A DNA stretch of 64,000 nucleotides from Geodermatophilus telluris (GTDB taxonomy: Bacteria; Actinomycetota; Actinomycetes; Mycobacteriales; Geodermatophilaceae), in assembly GCF_900102745.1 (NCBI RefSeq), contig NZ_FMZF01000005.1, forward strand, positions 62,001 through 126,000, in the 5' to 3' direction. The position numbers and the translations under genes were made by a program. Positions within the stretch are counted from its first letter, which is position 1. Each line of letters opens with the position of its first letter. Shown here piece by piece: positions 31,279 through 40,490 of the stretch. Below the pieces are notes generated by a model. It was not told the origin of the DNA, did no database searches, and was given only the letters and a program-made list of their open reading frames with translations.

Positions 31279-32444
31279 CAGGCCCTCTCCCCGGTGCTGT
31301 GCTCGACGGTCGTCGCCGGGCTGACGGCCGGGCCCCCGTCGCGGGTGGACTGCATGAGGTCGACGAACCGGCCGAACAGCGGCGCCGCGTCGTGCGGGCC
31401 GGCGGCCGACTCCGGGTGGAACTGCACGCTGAACGCCGGGGCGTCGAGCAGCCGCAGCCCCTCGACGACGTCGTCGTTGAGGCCCACGTGGCTGACCTCC
31501 ACCCGGCCGTACGGGGTGTCGGTGGGCCGGTCCAGCGGCGCGTCGACGGCGAAGCCGTGGTTGTGGCTGGTCACCCGGACGGTGCCGCTGACCCGGTCGA
31601 GCACCGGCTGGTTCAGGCCGCGGTGGCCGAAGCGCAGCTTGTAGGTGCCCAGGCCCAGCGCGCGGCCGAGGATCTGGTTGCCGAAGCAGATGCCGAACAG
31701 CGGCCGTCCGGCGTCCAGCACGCCGCGCACCGCGGCGACGGCGTAGTCGGCCGCGGCCGGGTCGCCGGGACCGTTGGACAGGAAGACGCCGTCGGGGCCG
31801 TGCTCGAGCAGGTCGGCGGCCGTCGCGGTGGAGGGCAGCACGTGCGTCTCGACGCCGAGCTCGGCCAGGTGCCGCGGGGTGGCGGTCTTGATGCCGAGGT
31901 CGAGCGCGGCGATGGTGAACCGCCGCTCCCCCACCGCCGGCACGACGTAGGGCTGCTCGGTGCTCACCTGCGGGGCGAGGTCGGCGCCGACCATCCCCTC
32001 GGCGGCGCGCACCCGGGCCAGCAGCGCGTCGGCGTCGGTGGTCTCGCTGCTGATCCCGGCGCGCATGGCGCCGCGCTCGCGCAGGTGGCGGGTCAGCGCG
32101 CGGGTGTCGATGCCGCTGATGCCGACGACGCCCTGGGCGCGCAGCTCGTCGTCCAGGCTGCCGGTGGCCCGCCAGTTGGCCGGGCGGCGGGCCGGGTCGC
32201 GGACGACGAAGCCGGCCACCCACATGCGGCGGCTCTCGTCGTCCTCGCCGTTGACGCCGGTGTTGCCGACGTGCGGCGCGGTCATCGTGACGATCTGGCC
32301 CGCGTAGCTGGGGTCGGTCAGCGTCTCCTGGTAGCCGGTCATCCCGGTGGCGAACACCGCCTCGCCGACCGTCGTCCCGACCTGCCCGTAGGCCTCGCCG
32401 CGGAACGTCCGCCCGTCCTCGAGCACGAGGATCGCGTCTGTCAA
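31278..32444 (-). CDS. carA: Carbamoyl-phosphate synthase, small (glutaminase) subunit; TTG start
   Basis: 388 residues. The class I glutamine amidotransferase domain (about 190-365) has the nucleophile in [17 protein letters not shown] and the His/Glu pair in [15 protein letters not shown]. The N-terminal CarA domain starts [17 protein letters not shown]. It hydrolyses glutamine and channels ammonia to CarB. TTG 32444 overlaps the pyrC stop as TTGA, another four-base coupling in this operon. Confidence 0.96.
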
Positions 32445-33742
32445 CGCACTGCCTTTCCGTCGAGCACGGTCGCCTCGCCCCGCAGGAACGTGGCGACGAC
32501 CCGGCCGGGCAGCTCCCGGCCGGCGTAGGGGCTGTTGCGGCTGCGGCTGGCCAGCGCGGCCGGGTCGACGACCGACCGGGCCGCGGGGTCGAGCAGCAGC
32601 AGGTTGGCCGGCTCACCGGCGGCCAGCGGGCGGCCGTGCGCCCGGTCGCCGAGCCCGCTGAGGCGGCCGATGGCCGCCGGGCGCACCGACATCCGGTCGG
32701 CGACGCCGGCCCAGTCGAGCAGGCCCGGCTCCACCAGCGCCTGGACGACGACGGCGAGCGCCTGCTCCAGCCCGAGCATGCCGGGCCGGGCGGAGGCCCA
32801 CTCGCTCTCCTTGTCCTCCACCGCGTGCGGCGCGTGGTCGGTGGCGACGGCGTCGATCGTGCCGTCGGCCAGGCCCTGCCGGAGGGCGAGCACGTCCTCG
32901 TCGGTGCGCAGCGGCGGGTTGACCTTGAACACCGGGTCGTAGCTCTCGGCGCAGGCCTCGGTGAGCAGCAGGTGGTGCGGGGTGACCTCGGCGGTCACCT
33001 GCACGCCGCGCGACTTGGCCCACCGCAGGATCTCCACCGACCCGGCGGTGGACACGTGGCAGACGTGCAGCCGCGCGCCCACGTGCTGGGCGAGCAGCAC
33101 GTCGCGGGCGATGACCGCCTCCTCGGCGGCGGCCGGCCAGCCGGCCAGGCCCAGCCGCGCGGAGCGGTCGCCCTCGTTCATCTGCGCGCCGGCGGTCAGC
33201 CGCGGCTCCTCGGCGTGCTGGGCGACGACGCCGTCGAAGGCCTTGACGTACTCCAGCGCGCGACGCATGAGGGCGGGGTCGGCGACGCAGTGCCCGTCGT
33301 CGGAGAACACCCGCACCCGGGCAGCGGAGTCGGCCATGGCGCCGAGCTCGGCCAGCCGCTCGCCGCGCAGGCCGACGGTGACCGCGCCCACCGGGACGAC
33401 GTCGACCAGCCCGGCCTTCCGGCCCAGCCGCCACACCTGCTCGACGACGCCGGCGGTGTCGGCGACCGGGTCGGTGTTGGCCATCGCGTGCACCGCGGTG
33501 AACCCGCCCAGCGCCGCGGCCCGGCTGCCGGTCTCGACGGTCTCGGCGTCCTCGCGGCCGGGCTCGCGCAGGTGGGTGTGCAGGTCGACCAGGCCGGGCA
33601 GCGCGACCAGCCCGCCGGCGTCGACGACGGTGGCGCCGGCGGCGTCCAGCCGCTGCCCCACCTCGGCGACCCGGCCGTCGGCGAGCAGCAGGTCGGCGGG
33701 CTCGCCGCCGAGGACCCTCGCGCCCTTGATCAGGACGGTCAC
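32441..33742 (-). CDS. pyrC: Dihydroorotase
   Basis: 433 residues, class I amidohydrolase. Metal ligands are visible in [15 protein letters not shown] (near 49-63), in [10 protein letters not shown], and in the catalytic Asp of [10 protein letters not shown] (near 305-314). It cyclises carbamoyl aspartate to dihydroorotate. The class I type normally associates with aspartate transcarbamoylase, encoded immediately upstream; its GTG overlaps the pyrB stop. Confidence 0.96.
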   Translation of the reverse strand: MTVLIKGARVLGGEPADLLLADGRVAEVGQRLDAAGATVVDAGGLVALPGLVDLHTHLREPGREDAETVETGSRAAALGGFTAVHAMANTDPVADTAGVVEQVWRLGRKAGLVDVVPVGAVTVGLRGERLAELGAMADSAARVRVFSDDGHCVADPALMRRALEYVKAFDGVVAQHAEEPRLTAGAQMNEGDRSARLGLAGWPAAAEEAVIARDVLLAQHVGARLHVCHVSTAGSVEILRWAKSRGVQVTAEVTPHHLLLTEACAESYDPVFKVNPPLRTDEDVLALRQGLADGTIDAVATDHAPHAVEDKESEWASARPGMLGLEQALAVVVQALVEPGLLDWAGVADRMSVRPAAIGRLSGLGDRAHGRPLAAGEPANLLLLDPAARSVVDPAALASRSRNSPYAGRELPGRVVATFLRGEATVLDGKAVR

Positions 33743-34656
33743 GCGTTCCCTCCGAGGAGCAGGTAGAGCACGGCCATGCGGACGGAGACGCCGTTGCCGA
33801 CCTGCTCGACGATCGTCGAGCGGACCGAGTCGGCGACGTCGGCGGCGATCTCCATGCCGCGGTTCATCGGGCCGGGGTGCATGACGATCGCGTCGTCGCC
33901 CAGCGCGGCCATCCGCACGGCGTCGAGGCCGTAGCGGCGGCTGTACTCGCGGGCGCTGGGGAAGAACGACGCGGTCATCCGCTCCAGCTGGACCCGCAGC
34001 ATCATCACGACGTCGGCCTTGGGCAGCACGGCGTCGAGGTCGTAGGAGACGGTCACCGGCCAGGAGCCGACCCCCACCGGCAGCAGCGTCGGCGGGGCGA
34101 CCAGCGTGACCTCCGCGCCGAGCGTGGTGAGCAGCCAGACGTTGGAGCGGGCCACCCGGCTGTGCAGCACGTCGCCGACGACCACCACCCGGACCCCATC
34201 GAGGCGGCCCAGCCGGCGCCGGATCGTGTAGGCGTCCAGCAGCGCCTGGGTGGGGTGCTCGTGGGTGCCGTCGCCGGCGTTGACCACGCTGCCCTGCACC
34301 CAGTGGGCCAGCCGGTGCGGGGCGCCCGACGCCGAGTGCCGGACGACGATCGCGTCGCTGCCCATCGCCTCGAGGGTGAGCGCGGTGTCCTTGAGGCTCT
34401 CGCCCTTGGACACGCTGCTGCCCTTGGCGGAGAAGTTGATGACGTCGGCCGACAGCCGCTTGGCCGCCAGCTCGAAGGAGATGCGGGTGCGGGTGGAGTC
34501 CTCGTAGAAGAGGTTGACCACCGTGCGGCCGCGCAGCGTGGGCAGCTTCTTGACCTCGCGGCCGGCCAGCGCCTGGTCGATCTGCGCGGCGGTGTCCAGG
34601 ACGAGGGTGGCGTCGGCGCGGTCGAGGTCGGCGGACTCCAGCAGGTGGCGCTTCAC
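33739..34656 (-). CDS. pyrB: Aspartate carbamoyltransferase, catalytic subunit
   Basis: 305 residues. The carbamoyl-phosphate site [15 protein letters not shown] is near 49-63, the 80s-loop [14 protein letters not shown] follows, and the aspartate-binding domain ends with [16 protein letters not shown]. It commits carbamoyl phosphate to pyrimidines. No pyrI regulatory subunit is present, so control is probably by PyrR. GTG overlaps the pyrR stop. Confidence 0.96.
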   Translation of the reverse strand: MKRHLLESADLDRADATLVLDTAAQIDQALAGREVKKLPTLRGRTVVNLFYEDSTRTRISFELAAKRLSADVINFSAKGSSVSKGESLKDTALTLEAMGSDAIVVRHSASGAPHRLAHWVQGSVVNAGDGTHEHPTQALLDAYTIRRRLGRLDGVRVVVVGDVLHSRVARSNVWLLTTLGAEVTLVAPPTLLPVGVGSWPVTVSYDLDAVLPKADVVMMLRVQLERMTASFFPSAREYSRRYGLDAVRMAALGDDAIVMHPGPMNRGMEIAADVADSVRSTIVEQVGNGVSVRMAVLYLLLGGNA

Positions 34657-35228
34657 GCGGCTCCCTCCGTGACCAGCACCTCGTCGGTGCCGTCGGTCTC
34701 GGTCAGGTGCACCCGCACCGTCTGCGCGCGCGACGTCGGCACGTTCTTGCCCACGTAGTCGGCGCGGATCGGCAGCTCCCGGTGGCCGCGGTCGACCAGC
34801 ACCGCCAGCTGCACCGCCCGGGGCCGGCCGAGGTCGCGCAGCGCGTCCAGGGCGGCGCGCACCGAGCGGCCGGAGAACAGCACGTCGTCGACGAGGACGA
34901 CCAGGCGGCCGTCGATGCCCGCCGGCGGCAGCACCGTGTCCTCCAGCGCGCGGACGCCGCGCAGCCGCAGGTCGTCGCGGTAGAGGGTGATGTCGACGGT
35001 GCCGGTGTCGACGCGGGCGCCGGAGAAGGCCTCGACGCGGGCGGCCAGCCGCCGGGCGAGCGGGGCGCCGCGGGTGGGGATGCCGACCAGCACCAGGTCG
35101 GCGAGGGCGTCGCCGGCCTTCTCGATCAGCTGGTGGGCCATCCGGTCGACCACGCGGGCGACGTCGGCGGGGGCGAGCAGTGCCGCGGGTGCGGCCTGGC
35201 CGGGGGCAGGCTCGGTCGAGCTGGCCAT
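34653..35228 (-). CDS. pyrR: PyrR, pyrimidine operon regulator / uracil phosphoribosyltransferase
   Basis: 191 residues with the type I PRTase signature [20 protein letters not shown] near 108-127 and [15 protein letters not shown] for the phosphate side. PyrR binds UMP and the pyr mRNA leader and has weak UPRTase activity. A typical PyrR RNA site sits directly before its own ATG, covering the ribosome site, so repression would act on translation initiation of the whole operon, as described in mycobacteria. N-terminal 18 residues are disordered-looking. Confidence 0.95.
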   Translation of the reverse strand: MASSTEPAPGQAAPAALLAPADVARVVDRMAHQLIEKAGDALADLVLVGIPTRGAPLARRLAARVEAFSGARVDTGTVDITLYRDDLRLRGVRALEDTVLPPAGIDGRLVVLVDDVLFSGRSVRAALDALRDLGRPRAVQLAVLVDRGHRELPIRADYVGKNVPTSRAQTVRVHLTETDGTDEVLVTEGAA

Positions 35229-35230
35229 CA

Positions 35231-35270
35231 GGCCTCCTTCCCCGCCTCACGGGACGGGTCGTTAAAGGAG
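35231..35270 (-). promoter_or_regulatory. PyrR-binding RNA leader element overlapping the pyrR ribosome site
   Basis: On the minus strand the leader reads CTCCTTTAAC, GACCCGTCCC, GTGAGGCGGG, GAAGGAGGCC and then TGATG. CCTTTAA, GTCC, the GTGAGGC loop and the AAGG closing strand match the known PyrR-binding stem-loop. The 3' strand of the stem contains the AAGGAGG ribosome-binding site of pyrR, so bound PyrR-UMP would block translation. Confidence 0.8.
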
Positions 35271-35287
35271 TGGGTGGACCGGTGCCG

Positions 35288-35293
35288 ACGGTA
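35288..35293 (-). promoter_or_regulatory. Putative -10 box of the pyrimidine operon
   Basis: TACCGT on the minus strand ends about 18 bases before the start of the PyrR element, giving a leader of roughly 50-60 bases that would contain the whole PyrR stem-loop. It is the same hexamer as at 1320 and 17979. The -35 region is not clear. Confidence 0.45.
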
Positions 35294-35403
35294 CTGCACC
35301 CCGTCGTGTGACCGTCGTCGCGCACCGCAGCCCCGCAGGTGGGCGCGGGTGTCCCCGATGACCGGAGAGGATGAGGCCGCTGTCGTCTCGTGCGAACACC
35401 CAG

Positions 35404-35409
35404 TACGCT
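35404..35409 (+). promoter_or_regulatory. Putative bldD -10 box
   Basis: TACGCT (TAnnnT type) about 50 bases before the bldD ATG. The 35294-35403 interval between this and the pyr promoter is the shared upstream region of the divergent genes. A TGAG-N6-CTCA dyad at 35446-35459 next to the ATG might take part in BldD autoregulation, but it does not fit the published BldD box well. Confidence 0.4.
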
Positions 35410-35458
35410 GCGTGACGACATTGCCGAGATCACGACGACGGACAGTGAGCGGACACTC

Positions 35459-35998
35459 ATGAGCACCGACTACTCGCGGGCCCTCGGTGCCCGGCTGCGC
35501 GCCATCCGCAACCAGCAGGGCCTGTCCCTGCAGGGCGTGGAGGACAAGTCACACGGCCGCTGGAAGGCCGTCGTCGTCGGCTCCTACGAGCGCGGCGACC
35601 GGGCGGTGACCGTCCAGCGGCTCTCCGAGCTGGCCGTCTTCTACGGCGTGCCGGTGTCGGAGCTGCTGCCCGACCCGCGGCCGTCGTCGGCCGTGACGTC
35701 GACGACGAAGATCGTGCTCAACCTCGAGTCGCTGGGCTCGCTGCCCGCCGACGAGGCCGGCCCGCTGGCCCGCTACGCCTCGACCATCCAGGCGCAGCGC
35801 CACGACTACAACGGCAAGGTGCTCTCCATCCGCGCCGAGGACCTCAAGTCGCTGGCGATCATCTACGACATGAGCCCTGACGAGCTGACCACCCGGCTCA
35901 TCGAGTGGGGTGTGCTCAACCCGGGCATGGACGGCGCCGCGCTCATGGCCGACGACGAGGACGAGGGCTGGGGCGACCGCCGCCGCGGCCCCCGCTGA
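35459..35998 (+). CDS. bldD: BldD-type master developmental regulator (c-di-GMP responsive)
   Basis: 179 residues. The N-terminal XRE helix-turn-helix (about 7-72) is near-identical in style to Streptomyces BldD ([20 protein letters not shown]). The C-terminal c-di-GMP signature RxD-x8-RxxD is present as RHD (114-116) and RAED (125-128), so the four ligand residues are kept. In streptomycetes BldD-(c-di-GMP)4 represses sporulation genes. Its position beside pyrR is shared with Streptomyces. In a non-filamentous relative it may govern budding, motility or multicellular aggregates, which is inference. Confidence 0.92.
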   Translation: MSTDYSRALGARLRAIRNQQGLSLQGVEDKSHGRWKAVVVGSYERGDRAVTVQRLSELAVFYGVPVSELLPDPRPSSAVTSTTKIVLNLESLGSLPADEAGPLARYASTIQAQRHDYNGKVLSIRAEDLKSLAIIYDMSPDELTTRLIEWGVLNPGMDGAALMADDEDEGWGDRRRGPR

Positions 35999-36012
35999 GC
36001 GGGGAGCCCTCC

Positions 36013-36045
36013 GAGGCCCGCGCCGGCACCGCCGGCGCGGGCCTC
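36013..36045. terminator. 15-bp perfect hairpin after bldD
   Basis: Arms 36013-36027 and 36031-36045 are exact complements with a three-base ACC loop, beginning 15 bases after the bldD stop. No T-run follows. Confidence 0.7.
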
Positions 36046-36133
36046 GCCGTCTCCGGGCCTGCGCGTCCGCAGTGCGTGCACGCGGCCAACCGTGGGGTGC
36101 CTCACCGAGTGCGACCGGGCGGGTGCGGAGCGC

Positions 36134-36162
36134 GCGACACTGTCGGGGGGTGCCCCTAGCGT
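36134..36162 (+). promoter_or_regulatory. Candidate promoter of the 51-residue gene
   Basis: GCGACA (36134-36139) and TAGCGT (36157-36162) are spaced by 17 bases, followed by GAGGAG (36196-36201) and the ATG at 36207. The predicted leader is about 38 bases. Confidence 0.45.
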
Positions 36163-36206
36163 CCGGGCTGCGCCGGGATGCCGGCGCCCTGACGCGAGGA
36201 GCACCC

Positions 36207-36362
36207 ATGAGCTCGACCCCGCCGGTCGTCCTGCCCGACCGTGACCTGCTGCTCGCCGCCCGCCGTCGCGAGGCGCTGCGCCGCGCGCACCGGCGGCAGT
36301 CCAGTGCGCGGATGGCCGCGATGCTGGCCGCCGCCGGGGCCGGTGTGGGCCGGCACGGCTGA
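36207..36362 (+). CDS. Small basic protein, 51 residues
   Basis: An unrecognised 51-residue ORF with an ideal GAGGAG ribosome site six bases before its ATG and a promoter-like pair upstream. The middle is strongly basic (RRREALRRAHRRQSSAR at about 20-36), followed by a hydrophobic helix ([13 protein letters not shown]). It could be a nucleic-acid- or membrane-associating peptide. It sits between bldD and the converging nusB. Coding status rests on the signals, not on homology. Confidence 0.55.
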   Translation: MSSTPPVVLPDRDLLLAARRREALRRAHRRQSSARMAAMLAAAGAGVGRHG

Positions 36363-36380
36363 CGGTGCGGGGCCCGGCGG

Positions 36381-36791
36381 TCAGGAGGAGGTGGGCACCT
36401 CGGCGTCGAGGATGGCGCCGAGGACGCCGTTGACGTAGGCCGGCGAGTCGTCGGTCGACAGCGCGCGGGCGAGCTCCACGGCCTCGTCGATGACCACCGC
36501 GTCGGGGACGTCGTCGGCCCAGAGCAGCTCGAAGACCGCCATCCGCAGGATCGCGCGGTCGACGTCGGGCAGCCGCTCGAGCGACCAGCCGCGGGCGTGC
36601 CGGCCGATCAGCTCGTCGATGCGCGCGGCGTGCGCGGCCACGCCCTCCACCAGCCGGACCGCGTGGTCGGGCACCGGCGGGGAGGGGTCGGCGACGCGCT
36701 CGCGGAGCAGCTCCACCGGGTCGGCGCCCCGCAGGTCGGCCTCGTAGAGGACGTCGACGGCGCGCTTGCGCGCCTTGGTGCGGGCAGCCAT
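36381..36791 (-). CDS. nusB: Transcription antitermination factor NusB
   Basis: 136 residues, the standard length. The N-terminus ARTKARKRAVDVLYEADLRG contains the arginine-rich RNA-binding helix, and the C-terminal DAVVIDEAVELARALSTDDSPAYVNGVLGAI is the family's best conserved part. NusB with S10 binds boxA RNA in rRNA antitermination. It follows efp by 24 bases, the usual efp-nusB pairing in actinobacteria. Confidence 0.95.
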   Translation of the reverse strand: MAARTKARKRAVDVLYEADLRGADPVELLRERVADPSPPVPDHAVRLVEGVAAHAARIDELIGRHARGWSLERLPDVDRAILRMAVFELLWADDVPDAVVIDEAVELARALSTDDSPAYVNGVLGAILDAEVPTSS

Positions 36792-36815
36792 GTCAGCGGT
36801 GCGGGGCCGGGGGCG

Positions 36816-37376
36816 TCAGTTGGCGCGGCCGAGGTACCGGCCGTCGCGGGTGTCGACCTTGAGCTTGTCGCCGGTGTTGACGAACAGCGGCACGTTGATC
36901 TGCGCGCCGGTCTCCAGGGTGGCGGGCTTGGTGCCGCCGGTGGAGCGGTCGCCCTGCAGGCCCGGGTCGGTGTGCTCGACGACGAGCTCCATCGTCACCG
37001 GGAGCTCCACGTAGAGCGGCACGCCCTCGTGCACCGCGACCACGGCGTCGGTGTTCTCCAGCAGGTAGTTCGCGCCGTCGCCCACCGTCTCGGCCGGGAC
37101 CGGGATCTGGTCGAACGTGTCGCCGTCCATGAAGACGAAGTCGGTGCCGTCCTTGTACAGGTACGTCATGTTCCGCTTGTCGACGGTGGCGGTCTCGACC
37201 TTGGTGCCGGCGTTGAAGGTCTTGTCGACGACCTTGCCCGAGAGCACGTTCTTCAGCGTCGTCCGCACGAACGCGCCACCCTTGCCGGGCTTGACGTGCT
37301 GGAACTCGGTGACGGACCACAGCTGGCCGTCGAGGTTGAGGACCATGCCGTTCTTGAGGTCGTTGGTGGTAGCCAT
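36816..37376 (-). CDS. efp: Translation elongation factor P
   Basis: 186 residues in three beta-barrel domains. The tip loop of domain I reads VKPGKGGAF with the lysine (Lys32) that other bacteria modify. EF-P rescues ribosomes stalled at polyproline. No EpmA or YmfI-type modification gene is in the window. The ATG immediately follows the pepQ stop with no spacing. Confidence 0.96.
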   Translation of the reverse strand: MATTNDLKNGMVLNLDGQLWSVTEFQHVKPGKGGAFVRTTLKNVLSGKVVDKTFNAGTKVETATVDKRNMTYLYKDGTDFVFMDGDTFDQIPVPAETVGDGANYLLENTDAVVAVHEGVPLYVELPVTMELVVEHTDPGLQGDRSTGGTKPATLETGAQINVPLFVNTGDKLKVDTRDGRYLGRAN

Positions 37377-38477
37377 CTAGAGGACCAGCAGTTCCTTGCT
37401 CGTGAGGGTCAACAACTCCGGCGCGTCCGCCGTGACGACGAGCGTGTCCTCGATCCGGACACCGCCGTGGCCGGGGAGGTACACCCCGGGCTCCACGGTG
37501 ACGGCCATGCCGGCGGCCAGGGTACCCGCGCCCAGCGGGCCGATGCCCGGCGCCTCGTGGATCTCCAGGCCCACCCCGTGCCCGAGGCCGTGGGTGAAGT
37601 GCTCGCCGTGCCCGGCGGCGACGATGACGTCGCGGGAGGCCGCGTCCACGGCGACGACGTCGGCGCCGACGGCCAGCGCCGCCCGCCCGGCCGCCTGGGC
37701 CTCGGCGACGAGCGCGTACACCTCCCGCTGCCAGTCCGCGGCCGAGCCCAGGACCACCGTGCGGGTCATGTCGGAGTGGTAGCCGTCGACGGTGGCGCCG
37801 AAGTCGAGCTTGAGGAGGTCGCCGCCGCGCAGCTCGGTGCCGTCGGGCCGGTGGTGCGGGATCGCCGAGTTGGCGCCGGTGGCCACGATCGTCTCGAACG
37901 ACGGCGCCTCGGCGCCCAGCGCCAGCATCCGGGCGTCGAGCTCGCGGCCCACCTGCAGCTCGGTGCGCCCGGGCCGCAGCGCCCCCTCGGCGGCCAGCTC
38001 GCCCAGCGCCCGGTCGGCCACCGCGCAGGCCCGGCGCAGCGCCTCGACCTCGTCGTCGTCCTTGACCGCGCGCAGCACCTCGACCGCCCGCCGCACGCTG
38101 ACCAGCTCGGGCACCGTCGCGCCGGCCGCGGCGTCGACGAGCACCCGCTCGAGCTGGCCGAGGCCGTCGACGGTGACCTCGTGGCTCTCGTAGCCGATCC
38201 GGCCCGCGCCCCGGCGCACGGCCTCCCGGGCGAGCCCGGCCACGGTCGCCCGGTCGACGAGCAGCTCGACGTCGGGCACCTGGGTGCCGGCCTGGGTGGT
38301 GTAGCGGCCGTCGGTGCCGAAGACGTCGCCGCCGTCGGTGCGCAGCAGCAGCGCGCCGTTCGAGCCGGTGAACCCGGTCAGGTAGCGGACGTTGAGCAGG
38401 GTGGTGACCAGGACGGCGTCCAGGCCGCGCTCGGCAGCCGTCGCCCGCAGCCGCTCCCGGCGCTCCGCCGTCCTCAC
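37377..38477 (-). CDS. pepQ: Xaa-Pro aminopeptidase/dipeptidase (M24 family)
   Basis: 366 residues. The N-terminal creatinase-like domain (1-125) and the pita-bread metallopeptidase domain (130-366) are both present. Metal ligands are in LLKLDFGATVDGYHSDMTRT, HGLGHGVGLEIHEAPG, and the two acids of TVEPGVYLPG and VRIEDTLVV. It cleaves peptides with proline at the second position; the gene name is by family similarity. Its location before efp is conserved. GTG start overlaps the aroQ stop. Confidence 0.9.
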   Translation of the reverse strand: MRTAERRERLRATAAERGLDAVLVTTLLNVRYLTGFTGSNGALLLRTDGGDVFGTDGRYTTQAGTQVPDVELLVDRATVAGLAREAVRRGAGRIGYESHEVTVDGLGQLERVLVDAAAGATVPELVSVRRAVEVLRAVKDDDEVEALRRACAVADRALGELAAEGALRPGRTELQVGRELDARMLALGAEAPSFETIVATGANSAIPHHRPDGTELRGGDLLKLDFGATVDGYHSDMTRTVVLGSAADWQREVYALVAEAQAAGRAALAVGADVVAVDAASRDVIVAAGHGEHFTHGLGHGVGLEIHEAPGIGPLGAGTLAAGMAVTVEPGVYLPGHGGVRIEDTLVVTADAPELLTLTSKELLVL

Positions 38478-38908
38478 GAGGCCCCCCGCGCCACGAGCCA
38501 GCGCAGCGCCAGCTCGTAGCCCTGCACGCCGAGCCCGGCGATCACGCCGTCGGCCACCCGCGAGACGTAGGAGTGGTGCCGGAACTCCTCGCGCCGGTGG
38601 ATGTTGGTGATGTGCACCTCGACGACGGGGGCGTGCACGGCGGCCAGCGCGTCGTGCAGCACCACGGAGGTGTGCGACCAGCCGCCGGGGTTGATGACGA
38701 TCGGGTCGCCGGCGTCGGTGGCCGCGTGGACCCAGCCGAGCAGCTCGCCCTCGGAGTCGGTCTGGCGCACCCGGGCGGCCACGCCGAGGCTGCGGGCGGT
38801 CTCCTCGACCAGCGCGACGAGCATCGCGTACGTCGTCGTCCCGTACTTCTCCGGCTCGCGGGTCCCGAGCCGGCCGAGGTTGGCGCCGTTGAGCACCTGG
38901 ATCGTCAC
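38474..38908 (-). CDS. aroQ: 3-Dehydroquinate dehydratase, type II
   Basis: 144 residues. The signature is VLNGANLGRLGTREPEKYG at residues 5-23 with the catalytic Tyr and Arg, then NPGGWSHTSVVLHDAL and the EVHITNIHRREEFRHHSYVS lid. It dehydrates dehydroquinate in the shikimate pathway. GTG start overlaps the aroB stop (GTGA). Confidence 0.96.
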   Translation of the reverse strand: MTIQVLNGANLGRLGTREPEKYGTTTYAMLVALVEETARSLGVAARVRQTDSEGELLGWVHAATDAGDPIVINPGGWSHTSVVLHDALAAVHAPVVEVHITNIHRREEFRHHSYVSRVADGVIAGLGVQGYELALRWLVARGAS

Positions 38909-39960
38909 GCTGCCTCCGATACCGCGGCCCACGCCGCGTCCAGCCACGCCTGCTCGGGGTCGGCGAGGATGCGGGGGTTGCCGATCCCGTCCAGGACGAC
39001 GAACCGCAGCGTCGCGCCGCGGGCCTTCTTGTCCACCCGCATGACGGCCTGCAGTGCCGCCCAGTCGCCGCGGTACACCGTGGGCAGGCCCATGGCGGCG
39101 ACCAGGTCGCGGTGCCGGGCGACCTCCGCGGCGGTCAGCAGCCCGGCCTGCCCGGCCAGCTCGGCGGCGAACACCAGCCCGACGGCGACCGCCTCGCCGT
39201 GCCGCCAGCCGAAGTCCTCCACCCGCTCGATGGCGTGCCCCAGCGTGTGCCCGTAGTTGAGGAACTCGCGCACACCGGTGTCGTAGAGGTCCTGCCCCAC
39301 GGCGTCGGCCTTGACCCGCACCGCGCGCTCGACGAGCTCCTCCGTGTCGCGGCGGCCGGTGGGGTCGGCGGTGAGCAGGTCGAGGATGCCGGCGTCGGCG
39401 ATGAGGCCGCACTTGACCACCTCGGCGAGGCCGGAGCGGAACTCCGCCTCGGGCAGCCCGGCGAGCGCGTCCGTGTCGGCGAGCACGCCGGCCGGCGGGT
39501 GGAACGCGCCGACGAGGTTCTTGCCGGCGGCGGTGTCGATGCCGGTCTTGCCGCCGACCGCGGCGTCGACCATGCCGAGCACGCTGGTGGGCAGGTGGAC
39601 CACGCGCACGCCGCGCAGCCAGGTGGCCGCGACGAACCCGGCGAGGTCGGTGACCGCTCCCCCGCCCACGCCGACGACGGCGTCGGAGCGGGTCAGCCCG
39701 AGCCGGCCGAGCTCGTCCCACAGCCGGGCGGCGACCGCGGCGGTCTTGGCCGCCTCCCCGTCGGGGACGACGACGGCCTCGGCGGCCACCCCCGCGGTCT
39801 GCAGCGTCTCGACGGCGGCGCCGGCCAGCGCGGCCAGCGGCGGGGCGTGCACGACGGCCGCCTTCGCCGTCCCGGCCAGCAGCAGGCCCAGCTCGGCCTG
39901 CGCGCCGGCGCCGATCACCACGTCGTAGGGCCGCTCACCGGCGACGGTCACCCGCCTCAC
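38905..39960 (-). CDS. aroB: 3-Dehydroquinate synthase
   Basis: 351 residues. NAD-binding GVGGGAVTDLAGFVAATW is near 96-113, and metal ligands are in EVVKCGLIAD, NYGHTLGHAIE and RHGEAVAVG. It cyclises DAHP to dehydroquinate. GTG 39960 overlaps the aroK stop as GTGA; the inner GTG at 39951 would shorten it by three residues. The order aroC-aroK-aroB-aroQ is a classic actinobacterial shikimate cluster. Confidence 0.95.
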   Translation of the reverse strand: MRRVTVAGERPYDVVIGAGAQAELGLLLAGTAKAAVVHAPPLAALAGAAVETLQTAGVAAEAVVVPDGEAAKTAAVAARLWDELGRLGLTRSDAVVGVGGGAVTDLAGFVAATWLRGVRVVHLPTSVLGMVDAAVGGKTGIDTAAGKNLVGAFHPPAGVLADTDALAGLPEAEFRSGLAEVVKCGLIADAGILDLLTADPTGRRDTEELVERAVRVKADAVGQDLYDTGVREFLNYGHTLGHAIERVEDFGWRHGEAVAVGLVFAAELAGQAGLLTAAEVARHRDLVAAMGLPTVYRGDWAALQAVMRVDKKARGATLRFVVLDGIGNPRILADPEQAWLDAAWAAVSEAA

Positions 39961-40490
39961 CGGTCGGCCCCGGCGGGCAGCGCGGCCAGCACCTCGGCGA
40001 CGACGTCCTGCGGGTCGCGGCCGCCGGTGGGCACGACCACGGTGGCCACCTCGGCGTAGAGCGGCGCGCGCTGCTCGAGCAGGGTGCGCAGCATCGCCCG
40101 CGGGTTGACCCCGAGGATCGGGCGGTCGCGGGCCAGCCCGGCCCGCCGGACCGCCGAGGCCAGGTCGACGTCGAGGTGGACGACGGTGCCGCCGGCGCGG
40201 CCGTGGGCCACCAGCAGCGCCCGGGTGCCCGCGCTGAGCACCGCACCGCCGCCGAGGGCCAGCACGCCGTCGTGCCCGGCGAGCGCGCGGGCCACCGCCC
40301 GCTCCTCCAGCGCGCGGAAGTGCGGCTCGCCGTGGGTGACGAACAGGTCGGCGACGGTGGTGCCGGCCTCGGCCTCGACGTCGGCGTCGGTGTCGCGGAA
40401 GGGCAGGCCGAGGGCGGCCGCGACCGCCGTCCCGACCGTGGTCTTGCCCGACGCGGGCGGGCCGACGAGGACCAGCAGCGGCGCGGTCAC
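39957..40490 (-). CDS. aroK: Shikimate kinase
   Basis: 177 residues. Walker [10 protein letters not shown] is at 10-18, the shikimate Asp-Arg set in [11 protein letters not shown] and [11 protein letters not shown], and GGGAVL for the second substrate loop. The lid contains RPILG. It phosphorylates shikimate. GTG overlaps the aroC stop by four bases. Confidence 0.95.
   Translation of the reverse strand: MTAPLLVLVGPPASGKTTVGTAVAAALGLPFRDTDADVEAEAGTTVADLFVTHGEPHFRALEERAVARALAGHDGVLALGGGAVLSAGTRALLVAHGRAGGTVVHLDVDLASAVRRAGLARDRPILGVNPRAMLRTLLEQRAPLYAEVATVVVPTGGRDPQDVVAEVLAALPAGADR

Noticed and set aside
35446-35459. BldD autoregulatory box next to the bldD ATG (TGAG-N6-CTCA)
   Set aside because: Spacing and arms do not fit the AGTGA-N-TCACT type consensus; kept only as a remark under the promoter.
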